Positions 1 through 7,300 of a DNA stretch of 8,300 nucleotides are shown here, in pieces (within the stretch, counting starts at the first letter, position 1; each line of letters opens with the position of its first letter). The DNA lies in contig JALWJV010000010.1 in the NCBI GenBank assembly GCA_026996955.1, forward strand, positions 1-8,300. The letters are read 5' to 3'. The translations under genes were made by a program, and so were the position numbers. Below the pieces are notes generated by a model. The model ran no database searches, was not told the origin of the DNA, and saw only the letters and a list, made by a program, of their open reading frames with translations. This DNA comes from Deltaproteobacteria bacterium (GTDB taxonomy: Bacteria > Desulfobacterota > Dissulfuribacteria > Dissulfuribacterales > QOAL01).

Positions 1-51
1 AACATTTACCGCTGAACCAATCCACTATTTCCAGAGTAATATTTTTCTTGG

Positions 52-70
52 TATGGAAAATTTTTCCATA
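52..70. repeat. Perfect 19-bp inverted repeat
   Basis: The arms TATGGAAAA (52-60) and TTTTCCATA (62-70) are exact reverse complements around a single T. There is no GC-rich stem and only a short T run follows, so a strong intrinsic terminator is unlikely. A symmetric protein-binding site is the simpler reading, though it could also be a weak bidirectional terminator of an upstream gene. The symmetry is seen directly; the role is inferred. Confidence 0.5.
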
Positions 71-130
71 TTTAAATTTATAAGTCATAAAATAGCTTCT
101 TAAGGGGTATTCATTGACTATTTTATTGGT

Positions 131-159
131 TTGTTTGGGCGGTATAAACATTGCATAAT
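131..159 (+). promoter_or_regulatory. Candidate sigma70-type promoter
   Basis: TTGTTT at 131-136 (3 of 6 matches to TTGACA) lies 17 bases before CATAAT at 154-159 (5 of 6 matches to TATAAT). This is the best-spaced hexamer pair I found in the leader. Transcription would start near 166-168 and give a leader of roughly 215 bases before the ATG at 382. The -10 hexamer lies in the centre and right arm of the dyad at 143-166, so a protein bound there would compete with RNA polymerase. AT-rich DNA gives such matches easily, so confidence is low. Confidence 0.3.
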
Positions 160-166
160 GTTTATA
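143..166. promoter_or_regulatory. Perfect 10-bp-arm inverted repeat, possible operator
   Basis: The arms TATAAACATT (143-152) and AATGTTTATA (157-166) are exact reverse complements separated by GCAT. The 24-base symmetry and the overlap with the candidate -10 hexamer at 154-159 fit an operator for a dimeric regulator better than a terminator: the stem is almost all A/T and no T tract follows. The regulator is unknown. The symmetry is directly visible; the operator role is inference. Confidence 0.45.
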
Positions 167-370
167 AATCAACTTCTGAAAAATCTTCTTCTTTGAAGAA
201 AAATAGTTAACATCTTAATAATACAGTATTTTCTGCCTCGGCTAAGGGAGTGGGAGATGGTTTCTTCCTTGAGGGAATCTTTTTCTATTTCATTTAGGGG
301 TTATTTCACGCAAACTGGCCTGGCAGATGGCGGACGATACCTCGGTTAATCACCCAAAAATGCAGTTTCC

Positions 371-376
371 AGGGGG
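371..376 (+). promoter_or_regulatory. Ribosome binding site for the VPLPG-CTERM gene
   Basis: The purine run AGGGGG at 371-376 lies five bases before the ATG at 382. It is a good Shine-Dalgarno match and fixes that start. The following residues form a normal signal peptide, which agrees with the choice. Confidence 0.7.
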
Positions 377-381
377 GCGGC

Positions 382-1140
382 ATGGGGAACAAATTTTCAT
401 CTATTTTAATCTTATCTTTTTTGTTTCTGATAATCAGTTCAACTGCTTATGCTTCTATTTCTCTCTACCAGTGGGGTATTAATCTGAATGGTACCTTCTA
501 TTATGGAAATGTGACGTACGGAAATCACCTTGGAGATGTTCCGGGTCTGGGTAACGACCTTTTAGATCCGGAAAGCGGGCTTGGTACCCTCACATGGCAC
601 TACACGGCTGCGGCAGAGGGAGAAGATGTGCTCTTTATCTCATGGTTTGATCATGAAATTGATGAATATGAAAACGGCTTTATCAATGAATATGGCAGTA
701 CCGGCGGAGTGCCTGGCCCTTATCAGATGTGGGAGATTGACGAACCCATGTATCTGTTTGGAGATATTGCCTGGAATGTAAATAATGGTGTGCTAGACTC
801 ATCCAATTCCATATTTGCCGGTTCGGATCCTACTGGAGACGGTATAGAGGGGGATGATGTCTCCATGGCGCTTGGCTGGAATTTTGTGTTGAATACAGGG
901 GACAGGGCTGACATTGCATTGATACTGTCTGAAGACGATGCGGATATTGATGGGGCCGCATTTTTTCTTTCACACACTGATCCCGATTCCCATAAGACCG
1001 TATATTTTCAGGGTGAGCTGGTCATAACCCGTGCTCCAAATCCGGTACCCCTCCCTGGTGCCGGCGTTTTGCTTGCGGCTGGGCTTGTGATGTCAGGTGT
1101 GACACGGAAACTCATCAACAGGGCAGGGGGAAGATCATGA
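382..1140 (+). CDS. Exported VPLPA-CTERM (PEP-CTERM-type) sorting-signal protein
   Basis: A 252-residue protein of unknown molecular function. Residues 1-24 form a Sec signal peptide: Lys4, a hydrophobic core at 8-20 and a likely cleavage after TAYA. The mature part is acidic and rich in Asp, Gly and aromatic residues, with D-rich stretches at about 149-160 and 184-203 (SHTDPDSH). Near the C terminus VPLPG (222-226) is followed by a hydrophobic stretch to about 240 and a basic end, TRKLINR (241-247). This three-part tail is the PEP-CTERM plan in its VPLPA variant. In that family, exosortase-type membrane proteases recognise the tail and pass the protein to the cell surface or extracellular matrix. 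No exosortase or polysaccharide gene is visible here. The stop overlaps the next start (ATGA, 1137-1140), so translational coupling to the giant Rhs protein is likely. The body matches no enzyme I recognise; a structural or matrix role is inferred. Gene reality is near certain; the sorting class is well supported. Confidence 0.93.
   Translation: MGNKFSSILILSFLFLIISSTAYASISLYQWGINLNGTFYYGNVTYGNHLGDVPGLGNDLLDPESGLGTLTWHYTAAAEGEDVLFISWFDHEIDEYENGFINEYGSTGGVPGPYQMWEIDEPMYLFGDIAWNVNNGVLDSSNSIFAGSDPTGDGIEGDDVSMALGWNFVLNTGDRADIALILSEDDADIDGAAFFLSHTDPDSHKTVYFQGELVITRAPNPVPLPGAGVLLAAGLVMSGVTRKLINRAGGRS
1045..1122 (+). other. C-terminal VPLPG sorting signal (encoded segment)
   Basis: This segment encodes residues 222-247 of the first protein: VPLPG, a hydrophobic stretch with GVLLAAGLVMSGV, then TRKLINR. 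The order (proline motif, membrane-spanning helix, basic cluster at the extreme C terminus) is the tripartite PEP-CTERM-class signal. The glycine in the fifth position, where alanine is usual in VPLPA-CTERM, is a mild variation. Confidence 0.85.
1125..1132 (+). promoter_or_regulatory. Ribosome binding site for the giant Rhs gene
   Basis: AGGGGGAA at 1125-1132, inside the last codons of the upstream gene, lies four bases before the ATG at 1137. Together with the ATGA start/stop overlap it decides the start of the large gene and indicates re-initiation or coupled translation. Confidence 0.7.
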
Positions 1141-1310
1141 GAGTAAATGTTTCAGGATCATATGCCACAAGAGTTATTTGTCTGGCCGTTGCCTTTCTGT
1201 GTATTTCATTGTTCCAACTTCCATTCGGCGAGACAGGCGCTGCATCCGGCCATAGATTTCCCAACTTGCTGATATCTGGCCTGTTTGGAGTGGCCCCTGT
1301 GTATGCCGCT
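1137..1310 (+). other. Long, two-part Sec signal region
   Basis: Residues 1-58 contain two hydrophobic stretches: 13-28 (VICLAVAFLCISLFQL) and about 42-57, ending in VYA before APPK. Cleavage after Ala57 would leave an unusually long signal peptide; cleavage near TGAA (33-36) is the alternative. No later start with its own ribosome site explains the second stretch. Confidence 0.6.
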
Positions 1311-4300
1311 CCTCCCAAGGTGATATGTGTTCCACATGTGCCTTCAGACATGCTCATACCCCATGAAACCTGGGCAGGTGAACCTACCATTCTTAAGGGT
1401 GTGGCCCGGGGTGTGGCCACCGGTACATATTACTGGGAATTTGGAGACGGAAATTCATCCCAGGTTATGTCAATCACTGACAGTGATAATCTTGCGATAA
1501 TCCACCAATATGACGCATCTCCTGGCACACTCTTTATCGCGCATCTTCATGTCATCAATGAAGCCGGTGAAGAGGGTGTTGATGACTACAGGGTGCTTGT
1601 CAAGGAGAAGACCCTTGATGTGGAGGTCAACAAGGCCATAGATGATGGCCTGTGGTGGCTGTATACCCGCAAGGACGAGTACACCGTAATCCCCATGACG
1701 GCGTTTAAGACAGCAACTGGTCTGCCTGGTCTGCTTGGTCAATATTTTAACAATTTTGACCTTTCAGGCGATCCTGTCCTGGAAAGGATAGACCCGGCAG
1801 TCAATTTTGTCTGGGGAGGGAGTCCGGGAGAGGGTGTGAATACTGATTTCAGTGCAAGATGGACAGGAACCATAACTATTCCCGAAGATGGAGTGTACGG
1901 TTTTGCCTCATACAATGATGACGGAACCCGCCTTTACATCGATGGAGAGCTGATAATCGATGACTGGCGGGGCCATGCACCAACCTGGCGCTATTCACGG
2001 AAACTGTGGCTTAGTGCCGGTGAACACAGCTTCAGGCTTGATTTTTATGATTCGTGTTGCGGGGCCCAGGCGCAAATCTACTGGACTGCAATGACCACGG
2101 TGCGGTGGGGTAACGTCAATCCTGACAACCGCTATAATGATTATTATGGCAATACCACTGCGTCTGCCGTGCAGGCCTTTGAGATCAACGGGCACCTTGA
2201 GACAAGTGACCCTGACGAAGACCCCTATGTATCTGTTGTGCGTGGTGGAATAGCGTATCTCTTGAACGGGCTTGCCAGTTACGATCTTAACCTGCAGCAC
2301 GATGACAATCCGGACAGCAATGGTAATGGCATAGGCCTTGGCTGGCCGGGAAACAGGCCCATCTATGAGCTTGGGGCAATAATGGATGCCTTGGTGGCCA
2401 GCGGCACCCCTGACGCCATAGCCCAGTTTGGCGGGGTTAACGTGCTTGGCAGGCGGTACCAGGATATCGTCCAGGATATGGTGGATATGTACGCCTGGGG
2501 ACAGGTTGACAGTGGCAGCAGGACAGGGGGCTGGAGGTATGCTTGGAACAGTGATGCGGATAATTCCGCCTCCCAGTGGGCAGCCATAGGGATTGTTGCG
2601 GCTGAAAGACATTTCGGGTGCAGTGTGCCTGAATGGGTGCGCGATTATAACAGAACGTGGCTGGATACCTCCTTCAACAGTGCAGGATATTTCGGTTATA
2701 CAGACAGAAATGCCTATAGGTCTGGATTTGCAACCGGGCCAAGCGGCATGGTTCAGATGGCATTTGATAATATTCATGTTGCCGACGCAAGGTGGAGATC
2801 CTGTGAGCAGTATCTTGAGTCTAACTGGAGTGATTTTCTTGGCTGGGACAGGGCCGGGGGGCATCAGACCAGGGACGGTCGTTATTACTCCTACTACGCC
2901 TTTGCAAAGGCAATGCGCCTTGCCCTGCCCAGGGAGGTTGAATATCTGCCAGGTGGCATAAACTGGTACGGTGACGAGGTGTACGGCCTTGCCAGGCTCC
3001 TTGTGGATACCCAGAATCCTGACGGTTCCTGGCCTTATGACGGATGGCCCTATGTGGGTCCCAATACGGCCGGTGCATGGAATGTTATTATCCTTACCAG
3101 GACCCTATTTGAAAAGCCCCCTGTTGCAGTTATCCACGCAGAGCCCAATCCCGGTGCCGTGGGGCAGATCATCACATTTGATGGTTCTGCATCATATCAT
3201 ACAGACCCTGCCAAGGAGATAGTGCAGTACCTGTGGGATTTTGATGCCTCGGATGGCGTTGACTTTGAACATCCGGATGCCACGGGAGTTACTGCGTCCC
3301 ACACCTATGGAAACCTTCAGGATTACACTGTTTCCTTGAAGGTGATTGATAACAGCACTCCGGAGCGATTTGATGTCTCCAACATAACCTTGCACATAAC
3401 GGTTCCTCCCCATCCTCCTACTGCGGTTATCGGCGGGCCATACATAGCAGCCTCAGGGGAGGGCGTGCATGTAGATGGTGGAGGCTCATATGATATCGAT
3501 GAGGCTGAGGGTGATTCAATAACCGCGTGGGACTGGGAAAGTGACATGGTGCCGCCCTATGGTTTTGATGAGGCCCATGGCCGCCAGGCAGTGCTTCCAC
3601 CCTTTGACCGTCCAGGTCACTACGATATTATCCTGCGGGTTACGGACAATACGGCTACAGTCTTTCCCCTGTCAGGACAGCCTGACCTAACTGATACAGA
3701 TTTCGGTAAGGTGACTGTCTATGAAACCGGTGTGATTGACCTCAACGCCCGCCCGAAAGACACGAAGTGTCAGCTTACGTGGACACCCACATCTGCCCAG
3801 GCGTACAGGATACTTCGTTCCGACAAGGGCCCCAATGAAGGCTTTGTTCAGATTGGTACCACCACCTCTGGCTACGCCGTGTTTGTGGATCATAACCTGG
3901 CCCCTGAGCCGGGTGAGCCAGTGAACGCCTGCAGGGGTGATTTTAATAACGACTATGTCGTTGATTCCATTGATGCCGCCATGTTTGCCAGTGAACTGGG
4001 GGCGGGAAACTGCAGTGAGACCGCGCCGTGCCTTGGGGATTTTGACAGTGATGGAGACGTTGACGGTACTGACAACGCCTTTTTCCAGGCAGAGATGGGC
4101 CGCACCCAGTGCCTCCAGGTTACAGGCGTGGAAATGGACAAGGAGTACTGGTACCGCATTATGGCAGAGGAGGATGGGGTACAGAAGCTCTCCGCCCCTG
4201 CATACGTGAAGTCCCAGGGCAAGATCAAGAATTTTCCGCCGGTCATTACAAGTGAGCCAGCGGTAAATGCAACAGAGTCCAGGACTTATGAATATCATGT

Positions 4301-7300
4301 TCAGGCCTATGACCCTGAAGGCACCACTGTGGTGTTCCAGCTTGACATTGCCCCGGACGGGATGCAGATAGATGCCTCTACTGGCCTTGTGACCTGGGTA
4401 CCTGGTAATGATCAGGTTGGTGTCCAGGAGGTGATGGTGAGGGTGACTGATGAAGCAGGGATAGCGGCAACACAGTTTTTCAAGATAATGGTAATGCCCC
4501 GCTTCAATTCAGCTCCTGTAGCAGATCCAGGGGGACCGTACAGCGCCCTTACCGGTGAGACGGTTTCATTTTCCGCATCAGCCACTGACCCTGAGGGAGA
4601 TGCCATTGTCTCATGGCACTGGGCCTTTGGCGATGGAACAGAGGCAGAGGGACAGCAGGTAACCCACGTATATGGCGCCGCGGGGACATATACCGTATCA
4701 CTCTTTGTAACCGACGACAGGGGCGCCACGGGGCACGCCGAGACCTTGTGCCAGATAGAGGCCCCGAACAGGCCGCCTCTGGCAGATGCCGGTGGCCCCT
4801 ACCTCGGATTTGTAGGGACACCTGTAGAGTTTGACGGGAGCAACTCATACGATCCGGACGATGACCCCATGACATTTACATGGAATTTCGGAGACAGCTC
4901 CCCTGCCCAGGGCGGCATCCAGGTATCCCATACCTACCTTGAGGCCGGTGCATATACTGCAACCCTGTCCGTAGATGATGGAAGGGGCGGTCTGGACTCT
5001 GCCCAGGTGGATGTGCTGATTTATCCCCCAAACCAGGCACCTGATGCAAGTTTCAGCGTTGATGGTGATTTTTTCCGGTGGACCACCCTGGTTTTTGATG
5101 CCTCGACGTCTTCCGACCCGGATGGGCATGATATTGTTTCCTATGAGTGGGATTTCGGTGACGGTCTCCATACCACCGGCACCATCGTAAGTCATGCCTA
5201 TGCCGAGTCAGGGAACTATACCGTGACTCTTACGGTCACGGACAGTTTCGGCATGAGCGGGAATGCCACCAGGCAGGTTGTAATTGTTCATCCCCCCAAC
5301 AATGCCCCGGTCATTGACGCAGGGGGACCATACAGTGGTGCTGTAGGGGAGTCGATTACCCTGATGGCAGAGGGTGCAGATCCTGATGGCGACAATATTA
5401 CATGGTCATGGTCCTGTAATGGAAATACCTACTTGGGCAAGAGTGTTCAGCTTGTCTTTGATTCGCCTGGGACTTACTCGGCCACGGTATATGCAAGGGA
5501 TGGCCTTGGCGGCAATAGCAGTGACACGGCAACTATAGATATATTCGATCCCAATGCGCCAGGTGATGACGTCCCACCCGAGGTGGAGATTTTAAGTCCT
5601 GAGCCAGGTGCAATGCTAAGCGGCACAGTCCGGTTCTACGGGAGTGTATCTGATGAGAACCTTGTCTCCTGGAGGCTGGAATACGCGCCTTCAGGCAGTG
5701 AGGAGTGGTCTGAAGTCGCTGATGGGACCAGCGGGGTTGATAATGGCCTGCTGGCTGAGTTGGATGTCAGCTCCTGGCCCTCTGATTCTTACCGGTTCAG
5801 GCTTACTGCAACAGACGGCAGGCAGAGTGCGACCCATTGGAATGATTATACTATAATTAATCCGCTGCAGCTCGGCCGTTTTTCAATAAGTTATAATGAC
5901 CTCACACTGCCTGTAATGGGAATGAAACTCAGGCTCATGCGCACCTACAGGAGTACACGGAGTGCGGCTGGTGATTTTGGAAGGGGCTGGACGCTGGATA
6001 TGAAAAACGTGGACCTCAGGGAATCCCCGAATCATAATGTGTTTATCACCCTTCCCGACGGACGGAGGACGGCCTTCGCATTTACCCCTGTTCGTGTTTC
6101 TCCGTGGTTCCCGCTGTACCGGGCAGAGTTTACCGCACCACCTGGTGTGTTTGATGAGCTCGATTTTGTGGGCAACCACGACGTAGTCTATTCCGGTGGA
6201 GAATGGTACTATTTCATGGATCCATCAGGTATGTTCAACCCCTCAACATACATCCTGAGGACCCGTGATGGCCTTGTCTATACCATTGATGAGGATTTCG
6301 GCGTGCGCAGGGTTGAGGACAGAAACGGAAACTGGATCAGTATAGATAGCTCGGGCATTACCACCAGTTCAGGCAGAAACGTTTCATTTTCCTATAATGC
6401 CCAGGGATTCCTCTCTGCCATTACCGATCCGTCAGGTGGTACAATTGCGTATGAATACGACACTGCCGGTCACCTGGTATCCTTCAGGGATCAGGCAGGA
6501 AATGAGACCCGCTATATTTACAATGAACGGGGCAAGATGACAGAGATTATCGCCCCTGAGGGCGGTAGGCCAATGACCGTTGAATACTATGATGATGGCA
6601 GGGTCAAGGCGCGTATTGACGAGAACGGAAACCGGATATCTTATACGTATGATGTAGAAAACAGAACTGAAACCGTTACACGGCCAAATGGTTATTACAT
6701 AACCTATACATATGATGAGAACGGGTACGAGGTGAGGAGAGATAACTCCTTTACCGGTATAACAATCAGTAAACGGGATGCGGACGGCAACCTGCTGGAA
6801 GAGATTACTCCGGAGGGAAGAAGGAGTGTGTTTACTTATGACCAAAGGGGCAACAAACTTACTGAAACGCGGTACGTTGATCCCGACGACAATTCAACAG
6901 CCCGTACCCGCAGTTTTGCCTATGACCAATTCGGCAATCCACTCCTTGCCGTCATGGAGGATGGCAGCCGTACTGAAATGACTTATGATGATGACTTTAA
7001 CTTGATCAGGAGGATCAGAAAGGACAGCGACGGGAACGTCCTGTCTGATGAGAGCTGGACCTACGACGAAAGGGGAAACAGGATCAGTTATACCGATCCC
7101 CTGGGAAATACAACCCGCTACTCATACAACGGTTTTGGAGACATGATTTCAAAGACCGATGCGTCTGGAGTAACCGTCAGCTATGAGTACGATGCAATGG
7201 GACGTAGAACAGCCATTATAAATGCCCTGGGGCAACGTACGGAGATAACCTACGATGCCCTGGGTAACCTGGCCTCAGTTGCAAGAAATGGCGTTACCGC

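Larger units (their letters stand above)
1..381. other. AT-rich gene-less leader upstream of a two-gene operon
   Basis: No convincing gene lies here. The first ~230 bases are clearly richer in A+T than the coding sequence that follows; from about 231 the composition rises towards that of the genes. The AT-rich part carries two long perfect dyads (52-70 and 143-166) and two short ones (186-200 with 6-base arms around TTT; 220-230 with 5-base arms). A 10-base element, CCTCGGCTAA at 236-245, recurs with one change at 340-349. The region most likely holds the promoter and an untranslated leader of about 200 bases for the downstream operon. That is inference from position and composition. A reading frame open from position 2 to a TAA at 101-103 could be the tail of an upstream gene, but nothing in its 33 residues is recognisable. 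Confidence 0.6.

Noticed and set aside
2..103. Open frame entering from the left edge and ending at TAA 101-103
   Set aside because: It has only 33 codons, is AT-rich and shows no recognisable motif. It may be the tail of an upstream gene but could equally be chance, so I did not annotate it as a gene.
231..360. Slight resemblance to a cyclic-di-GMP (GEMM-I) riboswitch: ACGCAAA near 308-314 and CTCGGTTAA near 341-349
   Set aside because: The conserved first stem with its GCAAA-type tetraloop receptor and the paired arms could not be placed in order. Short matches alone are not enough.
1995..2864. Long minus-strand open frame (289 codons)
   Set aside because: It lies wholly opposite the toroid and PA14 coding sequence, its product is low in recognisable motifs (many Ile, Pro, His), and it has no signal or partner. 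It arises from the codon composition of the real plus-strand gene.
1614..3110. Active terpene cyclase or prenyltransferase
   Set aside because: The fold pattern is toroid-like but no catalytic DXDD or zinc-ligand set is visible, and the context is an exported multidomain protein. DPDED at 358-362 is not in a place expected for the cyclase motif.
2593..3222. Short plus-strand frames overlapping the giant gene in other phases
   Set aside because: They have no ribosome site, odd composition, and lie inside well-supported domains of the main frame.
3687..4298. Minus-strand open frame (203 codons)
   Set aside because: It is opposite the FnIII/dockerin region, whose plus-strand product has clear domain motifs. 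The antisense product matches nothing known to me.
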